Positions 1 through 8,388 of a DNA stretch of 64,000 nucleotides are shown here, piece after piece; positions within the stretch are counted from its first letter, which is position 1; each line of letters opens with the position of its first letter. A program made the translations under genes and the position numbers. The DNA comes from Lutimaribacter salitolerans. GTDB taxonomy: Bacteria > Pseudomonadota > Alphaproteobacteria > Rhodobacterales > Rhodobacteraceae. The notes below the pieces were generated by a model. That model ran no database searches, was not told where the DNA came from, and saw only the letters and a list, made by a program, of their open reading frames with translations. The stretch lies in NCBI RefSeq assembly GCF_042677865.1, contig NZ_JBHUDD010000156.1, positions 1 through 64,000 on the forward strand, written 5' to 3'.

Positions 1-138
1 GCGGATCAAGGTCACCTCCCATTTGGCAACCTTGAATCACTTCGAAGCCGATATGGGAATCCTTAAACGTCAACAGACCCTAGAAAGAAAGACGGAAATC
101 GGGTGCCGCGCATCCATGGAATTTGTGAGAGATACAAT

Positions 139-693
139 ATGTTCGCGTCTGTTCTGCGCAACGAGACATCCACCAGAACCGGCATCGCCCGGCAGTTCGA
201 GCTGACACGGGGCGAAGCACGTATCGTCACCGCGCGCGGCGAGGTGCCACTGAGCCAGGTACAGCCCGGCGATATGCTCCTGACCCGCGACAACGGTTTG
301 CAGCCTGTCCGCCGGGCCGTGACGTCCAACGCCAAGCGGCGCATGGAGGCTGTGAAGATTGCAAAAGGCGCTATGGGCAACGGCATGCCGCACAGCGATA
401 TCGTGCTGAGTGCGCATCACCGCGTCTTGGTGACAGGCGAGCTTGCAGCACTGCTGTTCGACTTGCCCGAGGCGCTGATCGAGGCGCGACATCTGCTTGG
501 GCTGACAGGTGTTTCGGCCGATCAGACCGCGACCATGACACATCTTGAGTGTGACCATGACGAGATCGTTCTGGTCAACGGATGCTGGACCGAAGTTTTC
601 TGTGCCGGGTCGGCGGACGCCGCGGCGCAGCATGGTGTTCGGCTTGCAGAACTGAAGGCAGCAGTCGCTCAGGACGCCCCTGTCGGCGGCTAG
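139..693 (+). CDS. Hint-domain protein lacking the catalytic cysteine
   Basis: A 184-residue protein resembling the Hedgehog/intein (Hint) domain proteins common in Rhodobacterales. Residues about 27-155 carry the Hint pattern: a PGDMLLTRD strand (43-51), an S-A-H-H-R block (91-95), and the C-terminal DHDEIVLVNG...TEVF segment. The first Hint strand reads EARIVTARGEV, with no cysteine where the self-splicing nucleophile should be, so autocatalysis is doubtful. I chose the ATG at 139 over the longer ORF start at 103 because a GAGAGA stretch lies just upstream and the extra residues look non-conserved. A second Hint protein with an intact CxC motif follows about 430 bp downstream on the same strand. 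No signal peptide is obvious. The fold is fairly sure; the function (possibly processing or display of an exported protein) is unknown. Confidence 0.75.
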   Translation: MFASVLRNETSTRTGIARQFELTRGEARIVTARGEVPLSQVQPGDMLLTRDNGLQPVRRAVTSNAKRRMEAVKIAKGAMGNGMPHSDIVLSAHHRVLVTGELAALLFDLPEALIEARHLLGLTGVSADQTATMTHLECDHDEIVLVNGCWTEVFCAGSADAAAQHGVRLAELKAAVAQDAPVGG

Positions 694-720
694 GGTTGTC
701 CCGATTGCATGAGGTGAAGC

Positions 721-751
721 GCGCGTTTCCTTGCGGAACGCGTGTTTTTTT
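721..751 (+). terminator. intrinsic terminator after the first Hint gene
   Basis: The left arm GCGCGTTTCC and the right arm GGAACGCG form a GC-rich hairpin with one bulged T and a TTGC loop, followed within two bases by a run of seven T. It lies 28 bp after the stop codon at 693. Confidence 0.75.
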
Positions 752-841
752 GGTCTTGCAGATGCAGGCATGCCGCAGCGCGACGCAGGAACGCCATCTT
801 CTTTCCATACAATAGCCTGCTCTGCGCTGTGTCGCGCCGCA

Positions 842-867
842 ATTTGAACATTGGAATTTGTTCAAAT
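842..867. promoter_or_regulatory. 26-bp operator-like palindrome
   Basis: ATTTGAACA at 842-850 and TGTTCAAAT at 859-867 are perfect 9-bp inverted arms around an 8-bp AT-rich centre (TTGGAATT). The dyad geometry fits a homodimeric repressor site. No regulator gene is adjacent, and the nearest downstream gene (1128) starts about 260 bp away. Confidence 0.5.
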
Positions 868-1127
868 GCTGAGGGTCTATCAAGGTATCGAGAAGACCTG
901 GCACAGGCAGGTTGCGGCCACTTTGGGATCAGCAAGAGCTGCGTCCCAAGCGGGCCGCGGAACCGCGAGAGAGCGAGAAGCAGGCGCGCGCATATGACAG
1001 GCGAATTGAGGGTCACAAGATTGGCATCGGCACCGCAGAGCAGGGACTGGTTTCTTCCACTGCACCTGCGCATGGCGATCCCCGACATGGCCGCGCTGCC
1101 CGGGTCCATTGGTGTGACGGGTTAAGC

Positions 1128-2456
1128 ATGACGATACCCTTTTTTCACTTCTACCTGGGCAATCCCGGGGGCTTTCCGGACCCGGTCGAGGGCAACGGGA
1201 TCGCTGAAAACCGTGACGTGTTCGACACCACGACATGGACCAGCGCCGCCAATCCAATGGCATTGGACGTGCCGAGCGTGTCTTGGCATCCGTCAATCCC
1301 TGACGCGGACAACATTCTGACGAACGAAAACTTGCGCCCGGATGATGACGCGGTGCAAACCCATGTCAGCACACAAGGCTACAGCGCGTCGTTTGATACT
1401 TGCACGAACGGAACGACCTCTGCGCTTGGGGCTGCGGTGGTCATTCAGAATTCATCGCGCAGTCTGAACCAATTGCCCCCTTACCGGTCCGGTGGGGCCT
1501 ATGTCGAAGCACTGGAAGCCAAGCCGATCCAGCCGGTTACGCCGGGAACCACAACGGGCACCGGTTCGGATATCGGCACGGACGGATGGAACGATCTGAT
1601 CGACACCGACCACTCGGACACCGGCCACTCAGGCACCGGCCATGGCGACCGGATGGGCGGCAACGCCGCCGCTTTTGCCTCCGGTGACGGCCCGGTCGAC
1701 GGCGGGGATGATTTCGACACAGTTGATCTGACGGGGTCCGCGCAGCCCGGTGGGTCATTGACGGTGAATTACAGCGATCTGAACCCCGAGACCGGGCAGG
1801 TTCTCTATCGCAATGCCAGCACCACTGCCGTCGAGACACTGGAAACTGGCAGTATCGAAAGCGTGGCGGCCTGTTTTTGTGCCGGTACCCTGATCAAGAC
1901 CTTACGCGGCGAAATACGCGCAGAGGATTTCCAGCCCGGCGACATGGTGCTGACCCGGGATGCCGGCTATCAGCCGGTACGATGGGTAGGCAGGCAATAC
2001 CTGTCTGCGGCGCAGCTTTGTGCGCGGCCAATCTTGCGCCCGGTGACGATCCGGGCTGGCGCGCTGGGTCGAAACCAGCCCGAGCGCGATCTGACCGTAT
2101 CGCCCCGGCACAGGATGCTGCTGTGCAATCCGCAGACGCAACTCTGGTTCGGCGAGGAAGAGGTGCTGGTCGCCGCGATGCACCTGCCCTGTCTGCAAGG
2201 GGTGTCCCCACGGATGCCGCAGGCCGGAGTGACCTATGTGCATCTGTTGTTCGACGATCACCAGATCATCTGTAGTGACGGCGCCTGGAGCGAGAGCTTT
2301 CAGCCCGGGGAGCAGGCGCTGACCAGCATGGACTCAGCGCAGCGTGACGAGATACTTGCGATTTTCCCCGAGTTGCGCGGCACCGCCCCGGATCGCGCAT
2401 ACCCCCCGGCGCGTGCAACCCTCATGGAGCATGAGGCGCGGGTGCTGGAACTGTAG
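1128..2456 (+). CDS. Hint-domain (Hedgehog/intein) protein with N-terminal extension
   Basis: A 442-residue protein whose C-terminal half is a Hint_2-type domain. The domain opens at residues 249-254 with C-F-C-A-G-T, the cysteine expected for the autocatalytic N-S acyl shift, followed by PGDMVLTRDAGYQPVRWVG, the SPRHRMLL histidine block and DDHQIICSDGAWSESF. The first 240 residues are low-complexity and acidic, with an H-S-D-T-G-H type repeat near residues 164-176, and resemble secreted Roseobacter proteins in which Hint follows a beta-rich or calcium-binding segment. I preferred the ATG at 1128 (MTIPFFHFYLG) over the longer in-frame ORF from 912; its ribosome site is weak, so the start is moderately sure. 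The family probably self-cleaves, but no substrate is known. Confidence 0.8.
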   Translation: MTIPFFHFYLGNPGGFPDPVEGNGIAENRDVFDTTTWTSAANPMALDVPSVSWHPSIPDADNILTNENLRPDDDAVQTHVSTQGYSASFDTCTNGTTSALGAAVVIQNSSRSLNQLPPYRSGGAYVEALEAKPIQPVTPGTTTGTGSDIGTDGWNDLIDTDHSDTGHSGTGHGDRMGGNAAAFASGDGPVDGGDDFDTVDLTGSAQPGGSLTVNYSDLNPETGQVLYRNASTTAVETLETGSIESVAACFCAGTLIKTLRGEIRAEDFQPGDMVLTRDAGYQPVRWVGRQYLSAAQLCARPILRPVTIRAGALGRNQPERDLTVSPRHRMLLCNPQTQLWFGEEEVLVAAMHLPCLQGVSPRMPQAGVTYVHLLFDDHQIICSDGAWSESFQPGEQALTSMDSAQRDEILAIFPELRGTAPDRAYPPARATLMEHEARVLEL

Positions 2457-2459
2457 CCG

Positions 2460-3038
2460 TCACTGTCGCGCGCGCCAGGCCGCCCAGGCCTCGGGTGTGT
2501 CCAGATCGGTCGTGGCATGGGCGTCGGGCAACGGGATCAGGTGCAGCGCGTCGCGATTTGCGGAAATTACGTGCCGCGCGCCCTCATCGCCGGTCAGGCC
2601 GCGCAATTCTGCAAAAAGACTGGCGGGAAAGACCACCGGATGCCCGGGCGTGCCGGCTGCGGAGGTGGCACGCAGGATACCTCCGGCGTAGGTGTCTGCC
2701 ATATGGCACAGGTCGGCTGCGGTCAGCTCGGGCATGTCGGCGGGCAGGATCATCGTGGCGTCGATGCTGTCAGGCAGGGCCGAGATACCTGCGCGGATCG
2801 ATGCGCCCATGCCCTGTGCCGCGTCGGGCACCGGCACGGGCGTGACGCCCGGCGGCAGGGTCTGGGCGCGGGGATGGTCCAGACCGGGCAGGGTGATCCA
2901 GACCGGAAGGCCGGTGGCCAGCGCGCGCCCGGCCAACACGGTCAGCAGCGGCTTGCCGTCCACGGTCTGTCGCAGCTTGTCGCCCCCGCGCATCCGCGAG
3001 GATTGACCGGCGGCAAGGATGAGGATCGCCAGTGTCAT
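2460..3038 (-). CDS. MobA/MocA-like nucleotidyltransferase
   Basis: A 192-residue single-domain protein of the MobA-like NTP transferase family (MocA/CoxI-type). The N-terminal LAAGQSSRM signature and the downstream Lys of GGDKL bind the nucleotide; PADMPELT (about residues 99-106) supplies the metal-binding aspartate; TPGHPVVFP is typical of molybdenum cofactor cytidylyltransferases. The expected reaction is transfer of CMP to molybdopterin for xanthine-dehydrogenase-type enzymes, but no molybdoenzyme is in the window, so the substrate is inferred. It is convergent with the Hint gene (4-bp gap) and lies downstream of the DMGDH-like gene on the same strand with a 90-bp gap. Confidence 0.75.
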   Translation of the reverse strand: MTLAILILAAGQSSRMRGGDKLRQTVDGKPLLTVLAGRALATGLPVWITLPGLDHPRAQTLPPGVTPVPVPDAAQGMGASIRAGISALPDSIDATMILPADMPELTAADLCHMADTYAGGILRATSAAGTPGHPVVFPASLFAELRGLTGDEGARHVISANRDALHLIPLPDAHATTDLDTPEAWAAWRARQ

Positions 3039-3128
3039 GCGCCCTTTCGGATGGCTGTGCCGGTGGCACGGTCGGATGCCTCCGGCGGGAGTTTACGGGC
3101 AAGATGAAGGGACAGGGCGCGCGCGCCG

Positions 3129-5546
3129 TCAACCCCGCATCCGGGCGCCATCGGTGTCGAACAGCGGCTGCAGCAGGCGGCGGGCGGCGTGGCGCTGGCC
3201 CAGGATCTCGATCTCGACCTCCAGATCGTCGGTGATCCGGTCCACGGGGACAAAGCCATAGGCGATGGACGTGCCGGTGTGGTGCGAATACCCGCCCGAG
3301 GTGCAGAACCCCACGACGGCATCGTCCAGCCAGATCGGCTCGTAGGCCACCACGTCGGCATCCGTCGCATCGACGGTGAAGTGCAGCAGGCGGCGGGCCG
3401 GGCCGGCGTCACGTTCAGCCTGCGCCGCATCACGCCCGATGAAATCGGCAGGCTTGGTCCACTGGATGAAGCGGTCCATCCCGGTCTCGGCGGCGGTGTA
3501 GTCGGGGCTGAACTCTCGCGCCCAACTGCCGAACAGCTTGTCCAGTCGCAGCGACATCATCGCGCGCATCCCGAAGGGGCGCATGCCGTGGGGCTGGCCT
3601 GCCTGCCACAGCGTCTGCCACAGCGCACGTTGCGCCATCGGATCGCAGTAGAGTTCGAACCCCAGATCGCCGGTATAGCTGACGCGCTGCACCAGGCAAT
3701 CAACCATGCCGACGGTGATCTGGCGCACGTCCATGAACCGCATCTGCGAAATATCGGCCCGCGTGCAGTCGGCCAGCACGTCGCGCGCCCGTGGCCCCGC
3801 GATCTGGAACCCGGTCAGCCGATCGCTGACGTTCTCGACCGTCACGCCTGGGCCCTCGTGCTGTTCGAACCAGCGCATGTGGAACGCCTGGGCGCCATAG
3901 CTGGCGGTCAGTTGAAAGGTGTCATCGTTCAGGCAGGACACGGTGAAATCGCCCATCAGCCGCCCCTTGGGCGACAGCATCGGCGTCAGGCTCAGCCGTC
4001 CGGGTTTGGGGATGCGGCCCGCCATGATCCGGTCCAGCCAGTCGCGCGCGCCGGGGCCGGTGACAAGGTATTTGCCGAAATTCTGCGTCTCGTTGATGCC
4101 CACGGCGTTGCGCACCGCGGCCACCTCGCGCGCGGTCGCGTCAAAGGCGTTCGAGCGGCGAAACGACGGGGTTTCGAAACGTGGCTCATCGTCTTGGGCA
4201 AAGTAGTTCACGACCTCAAGCCCGTATTGCGCGCCCCAGACCGCGCCCATGCCGTCAAAGATGTCATACATGGGCGTCTGGCGGAACGGGCGGGCGGCGG
4301 GCAGCTCCTCGTTCGGGTAGGCGACGCTGAACCGTTTCTGGTAATTCTCGATCACCTTGGGGCGGGTGTAGCCCGGGGTGATCCAGTCGCCAAAGCGGGC
4401 GCAATCCATGGCAAAGGTGTCGCGCTCGGTCTCGCCCTCGACCATCCATTGCGCCAGCATCAGGCCGACGCCGCCGCCCTGGCTGAATCCGGCCATCACC
4501 GCGCAGGCGGACCAGTAGTTGCGCATCCCCGGCACCGGACCGACCAAGGGGTTGCCGTCGGGGGCAAAGGTAAAGGGGCCGTGGATCACCGATTTGACGC
4601 CCGCGCTTTCCAGCGCCGGAAAGCGCCGGTAGGCGAAGGCGATGCTGTCCTCGATCTTGTCGAAATCGTCGGGCAGCAGATCCTGACCGAAACTCCACGG
4701 CGTGCCGTCGACGGCCCAGGGGCGGCAGGGCTGTTCGTAGAACCCGATGCACAACCCGCGCCCTTCCTGCCGCAGATAGCTTTCGCCGGCCGGGTCCATC
4801 ACATGCGGATGCTCGCGGCCATCCGCGGCCATTTCAAGGATCAGCGGCACGTCGCCGGTCACGATATACTGATGCTCCATCGGGTGCAGCGGGAAATAGA
4901 CGCCTGCCATCGCGCCCACCTCGCGCGCCCACAATCCGGCGGCGTTGACCACATGCTCGGCGTGGATCGTGCCCTTGTCGGTGACCACGTCCCATGTGCC
5001 ATCGGCGCGCTGGGTCGTTTCGCGCACCATGCAATGCGTCTCGATCGTGGCCCCGCCCATTTTCGCGGCGCGGGCATAGGCGTGGGTGGTGCCCGAGGGG
5101 TCAAGATGCCCGTCCAGCGGATCATACAGCCCCCCGATGATGCCTTCGAGGTTGGTCACCGGGGCAATTCTGGCGATCTCGTCCGGACCGACGATCTCGG
5201 TATCCAGACCCATGTAGCGATGCTTGGCGCGTTCCGCGATCAGCATGTCCATACGCTCGGCATTGTCGGCCAGGGTCACGCCGCCGACATGGTGCAGCCC
5301 GCAGGACATGCCGGTGATCGCCTCCAACTCCTTGTAAAGACGGATCGTATAGCCCTGAAGGGCGGCCATGTTGGTGTCACCGTTCAGGGTGTGAAACCCG
5401 CCGGCCGCGTGCCATGTGCTGCCGCTGGTGAGGTCAGACCGCTCGATCAGCATCACGTCGGACCAGCCCAGTTTCGTCAGGTGATACAGCACGCTGCATC
5501 CGACGACGCCCCCGCCGATCACGGCCACACGGGTTGTGGTTTTCAT
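3129..5546 (-). CDS. FAD-dependent dimethylglycine/sarcosine dehydrogenase-like protein (GcvT fusion)
   Basis: An 805-residue two-part enzyme. Residues 1-400 form a DAO-type FAD domain with the Rossmann motif GGGVVGCS (11-18) and S-T-W-H-A-A-G around His46, the position where dimethylglycine dehydrogenase links FAD covalently. Residues about 410-800 form a GcvT/aminomethyltransferase domain (YTGDLGFELYCD, SLRLDKLFGSWAREFSPDYTA) that passes the released methyl group to tetrahydrofolate. The family oxidatively demethylates N-methyl amino acids such as dimethylglycine or sarcosine. It is transcribed divergently from a paralogue of nearly equal length across a 193-bp shared region. The exact substrate cannot be told from sequence. 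The Rieske oxygenase cluster just beyond the paralogue supports a role in betaine-type catabolism. Confidence 0.85.
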   Translation of the reverse strand: MKTTTRVAVIGGGVVGCSVLYHLTKLGWSDVMLIERSDLTSGSTWHAAGGFHTLNGDTNMAALQGYTIRLYKELEAITGMSCGLHHVGGVTLADNAERMDMLIAERAKHRYMGLDTEIVGPDEIARIAPVTNLEGIIGGLYDPLDGHLDPSGTTHAYARAAKMGGATIETHCMVRETTQRADGTWDVVTDKGTIHAEHVVNAAGLWAREVGAMAGVYFPLHPMEHQYIVTGDVPLILEMAADGREHPHVMDPAGESYLRQEGRGLCIGFYEQPCRPWAVDGTPWSFGQDLLPDDFDKIEDSIAFAYRRFPALESAGVKSVIHGPFTFAPDGNPLVGPVPGMRNYWSACAVMAGFSQGGGVGLMLAQWMVEGETERDTFAMDCARFGDWITPGYTRPKVIENYQKRFSVAYPNEELPAARPFRQTPMYDIFDGMGAVWGAQYGLEVVNYFAQDDEPRFETPSFRRSNAFDATAREVAAVRNAVGINETQNFGKYLVTGPGARDWLDRIMAGRIPKPGRLSLTPMLSPKGRLMGDFTVSCLNDDTFQLTASYGAQAFHMRWFEQHEGPGVTVENVSDRLTGFQIAGPRARDVLADCTRADISQMRFMDVRQITVGMVDCLVQRVSYTGDLGFELYCDPMAQRALWQTLWQAGQPHGMRPFGMRAMMSLRLDKLFGSWAREFSPDYTAAETGMDRFIQWTKPADFIGRDAAQAERDAGPARRLLHFTVDATDADVVAYEPIWLDDAVVGFCTSGGYSHHTGTSIAYGFVPVDRITDDLEVEIEILGQRHAARRLLQPLFDTDGARMRG

Positions 5547-5739
5547 TGCCTATCTCCGCCTTGCGCTTTTGCGCAGGCTTTCGCGGATCGGGGTCGCGGG
5601 CAAGCCCAAAGGCGACAGATCGCGTCGCCCCTGTGACAGGCGCACTTGTATCGCTGCGACGGATGATGTCGGGATCGGGCAATCTTGTGCGCCCGACTCG
5701 GGGAAGTATGAACCGCGATACAGCGCAAGGAAGACCCGT

Positions 5740-8163
5740 ATGAAAACCCATGCTCAGGCCGTCGTCATCGGGGGCGGCGTCATCGGATGCTCGATCCTGT
5801 ATCACCTGACCAAGCTGGGCTGGACGGATGTGGTGCTGCTGGAACGGGATGAGCTGACATCGGGCAGCACCTGGCACGCGGCGGCCAATATCCACGGGCT
5901 GCATGACAGCGCTAATATCAGCCGGCTGCAGCATTACACCATGACCCTGTACAAGGAACTGGAGGCCGAGACCGGGCAGGGCTGCGGCGTGTTCCAGCCC
6001 GGCAGCCTGTATCTGGCGCAGACCGAAAATCGCGAGCATCAGTTGCGCCTGCAAGAGGCCAAGGCGCGGCTGTATGGCATGAACTTTCACGAGGTGACGC
6101 GCATTGAGGCCGAGCGGCTGCACCCGCTGGTGAATTTCGACGGCATCCGCTGCATCATGTACGAACCCGATGGCGGCAACGTCGACCCTTCGGGCGTGAC
6201 CAATGCCTATGCCATGGGCGCGCGGCAGCGCGGGGGCGAGATACACCGCTTTACCCCAGTCACCGCGACGCGCCCGCAGCCTGACGGATCGTGGATCGTC
6301 GAGACACCCAAGGGCAACATCCACACGCAATGGGTGATCAACGCGGCGGGCCTGTGGGGGCGCGAGGTGGCGGCGCTGGCGGGCATCACCGTGCCGCTGC
6401 AACCGACCGAGCATCAGTATTTCGTCACCGAAACCCTGCCCGAGATTGCGGGCATGGATCGGCGTCTGCCCTCGGTCGCCGACCGCGATGGCGAGTATTA
6501 CCTGCGGCAAGAGGGAAAGGGCCTGCTGATCGGTGCCTATGAGCGCGACATGCGGTTCTGGGCCGAAGGCGGCACGCCGCTGGATTTCGCGCATGACCTG
6601 TTTCCCGACGATCTGGACCGGATCATGGAGAACGTGATGCGCGCGATGGACAGGGTGCCTGCGGCGGCGCAGGCCGGGGTCAAGCGGGTGATCAACGGGC
6701 CGATGATCTGGTCGCCCGACAGCAACGTGATCCTTGGGCCGGTGCCGGAACTGCGCGGATATTTCATGTGCGGCGGGATCATTCCGGGCTTCAGCCAGTC
6801 GGCGGGCATGGGGCTGATGGTGGCGCAGTGGATCACCAGGGGCGAGATGGAATACGACATGTTCGGCTGGGACATCGCGCGGTTCGGCCTGTGGGCCAAC
6901 GACCGTGATTTCGTCAAGGCCCGCGTGCGCGATGTCTATGCCAACCGATTTGCCATCCATTTCCCGAACGAGGAGCGCGCAGCAGGCCGCCCCCTGCGCA
7001 CCCGCCCCGCATACCGGATGCAGCGCGACATGGGCGCGGTGATGGGCCTGAACTATGGCTGGGAGCATCCTCTGTGGTTTGCCGACACGCCCGATCACGT
7101 CGATACCAACGGCTTCACCCGCCAGAATTGGTGGGACGGCGTGGGGCGCGAGGTACGTATGCTGCGCGACCGGGCGGGCATCATCGACATCTCGAATTTT
7201 GCCCGCTACCGCGTCACCGGCAAGGGGGCCGAGGCGTGGCTGAACGCGGTCTTTGCCAACCACATGCCGGTTGCTGTAGGGCGGTCCTGCCTGACGCCGC
7301 TGATCGGCAGGCGTGGCGGGATCGCGGGGGATGCCACGGTGACGCGATTGGGCGACGAGGCGTTTTTCGTCGTGTCCTCGGGGATGGCCGAACGCTATCA
7401 CAGCCGGTTCTTTGCCGAAGTGCCGCTGCCCGAGGGCACGACCTTTGAAAGCGTGACCGAGGCGATGTGCGGGTTCAACGTGGCCGGGCCGCTGTCGCGC
7501 GATCTGATCGGGCGGCTGACCAATGCCTCGCTGGCCACGGCCGAGTTTCCCTTCATGGCCTCGCGACGGATCACCGTGGCCGGGGTCGATTGCGTGGCGA
7601 TCCGTGTCAGCTTTACCGGCGATCTGGGGTGGGAACTGCATTGCGCGGCGGGCGATCAGGTGGCGCTGTATTCCGCGCTGCTGGAGGCCGGCCGCGATCT
7701 GGGGGCGGGGCCGGTGGGCAGCCGCGCCCTGGGCAGTCTGCGTATCGAAAAGGGCTATGGCAGTTGGTCACGCGAATACAGCCCCGAATACTGGCCGCAA
7801 GAGGTGGGGCTGGAGCGGCTGGTCAAGCTGGACAAGCCGTTCCTGAACCGCGATGCGGCGGCGCAGGTGATGGCCCAGCCTGCGCGCGAGCGTCTTGTGA
7901 TGCTGGAGATCGACAACGCGGCCTGTGACGCCAGCAACGCCGATGCCACCGGGGGCGAGCCGATCTTTCAGGGCGGGCAGGGGATCGGGCGGGTCAGTTC
8001 GGGGGCGTATGGCTACTCGGTCGGCAAATCCCTGGCGCTGGGGTTTGTCAAAGGTGTCGCACCGGGCGACCGGGTCGAGGTGATGATCCTGGGCCGCCCG
8101 CACGGGGCCACGACCCTGCCCGAGCCGCCGTTTGATCCGGCGGGCACACGGCTGCGCGCCTGA
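5740..8163 (+). CDS. second FAD/GcvT dimethylglycine dehydrogenase-like protein
   Basis: An 807-residue paralogue of the divergent upstream gene. It has the same architecture: GGGVIGCS at 11-18, S-T-W-H-A-A with His46 as candidate FAD-linking residue, and a C-terminal GcvT half with FTGDLGWELHC and SLRIEKGYGSWSREYSPEY. It replaces WHAAGG with WHAAAN immediately after the histidine, and its C-terminal catalytic region differs enough to suggest another N-methyl substrate. The start ATG at 5740 follows AAGGAAGA with good spacing; the upstream extension to 5536 overlaps the divergent promoter region and is discarded. The gene is convergent with the 70-aa/Rieske pair (12-bp gap). Oxidative N-demethylation with folate as methyl acceptor is the family role. 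Confidence 0.85.
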   Translation: MKTHAQAVVIGGGVIGCSILYHLTKLGWTDVVLLERDELTSGSTWHAAANIHGLHDSANISRLQHYTMTLYKELEAETGQGCGVFQPGSLYLAQTENREHQLRLQEAKARLYGMNFHEVTRIEAERLHPLVNFDGIRCIMYEPDGGNVDPSGVTNAYAMGARQRGGEIHRFTPVTATRPQPDGSWIVETPKGNIHTQWVINAAGLWGREVAALAGITVPLQPTEHQYFVTETLPEIAGMDRRLPSVADRDGEYYLRQEGKGLLIGAYERDMRFWAEGGTPLDFAHDLFPDDLDRIMENVMRAMDRVPAAAQAGVKRVINGPMIWSPDSNVILGPVPELRGYFMCGGIIPGFSQSAGMGLMVAQWITRGEMEYDMFGWDIARFGLWANDRDFVKARVRDVYANRFAIHFPNEERAAGRPLRTRPAYRMQRDMGAVMGLNYGWEHPLWFADTPDHVDTNGFTRQNWWDGVGREVRMLRDRAGIIDISNFARYRVTGKGAEAWLNAVFANHMPVAVGRSCLTPLIGRRGGIAGDATVTRLGDEAFFVVSSGMAERYHSRFFAEVPLPEGTTFESVTEAMCGFNVAGPLSRDLIGRLTNASLATAEFPFMASRRITVAGVDCVAIRVSFTGDLGWELHCAAGDQVALYSALLEAGRDLGAGPVGSRALGSLRIEKGYGSWSREYSPEYWPQEVGLERLVKLDKPFLNRDAAAQVMAQPARERLVMLEIDNAACDASNADATGGEPIFQGGQGIGRVSSGAYGYSVGKSLALGFVKGVAPGDRVEVMILGRPHGATTLPEPPFDPAGTRLRA

Positions 8164-8175
8164 CAGGTTGGCGCG

Positions 8176-8388
8176 CTATTCCTCGCGCCCTGCGGCCTTG
8201 AGCCGGGCATGAAGCGGCCCGGCCTCGGCCGCGCCGGATTCGAGCGCGAAAACATAGGCATGTGTCAGGTAGAACCATGCCGCATCTGGATCGGGGCTGG
8301 TATCGGCCGCCTCGGTGTACCAAGCGATCAACGCAGTCCGGTCGCCCGTGGCATGGGCCGTCAGAAGGCGGTGATCCAGATCGGTCAT
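8176..8388 (-). CDS. 70-aa protein translationally coupled to the Rieske oxygenase
   Basis: A small protein whose ATG overlaps the stop of the Rieske oxygenase gene as ATGA, so the two are very probably co-translated. The sequence contains two amphipathic helices (residues 4-20 and about 35-55, AWFYLTHAYVFALE) resembling one TPR-like helical pair, with a charged C-terminus. I do not recognise a named family. A stabilising or accessory role for the oxygenase is only inferred from coupling. The longer ORF reaching 8565 is the shadow of the Rieske gene. Confidence 0.7.
   Translation of the reverse strand: MTDLDHRLLTAHATGDRTALIAWYTEAADTSPDPDAAWFYLTHAYVFALESGAAEAGPLHARLKAAGREE

Larger units (their letters stand above)
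694..1127. other. intergenic region between the two Hint genes
   Basis: The 434 bp between the Hint genes holds an intrinsic terminator right after the first gene and a 26-bp palindrome near 842-867. An open frame in phase with the second Hint gene extends back to 912, but its translation is basic, low in complexity and not Hint-like, so I treat it as untranslated. I see no RNA gene here. Confidence 0.5.

Noticed and set aside
912..1127. N-terminal extension of the second Hint protein
   Set aside because: Basic low-complexity sequence without ribosome site; the ATG at 1128 is preferred.
3189..5636. 815-codon plus-strand frame opposite the first DMGDH-like gene
   Set aside because: High GC antisense shadow; its translation lacks any motif, while the minus strand has full FAD and GcvT motifs.
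5547..5739. Possible glycine riboswitch between the DMGDH-like genes
   Set aside because: I could not find the paired glycine-aptamer signatures on either strand; the region looks like a plain divergent promoter.
5434..7641. 735-codon minus-strand frame opposite the second DMGDH-like gene
   Set aside because: Antisense shadow of a clear enzyme with a good ribosome site on the plus strand.
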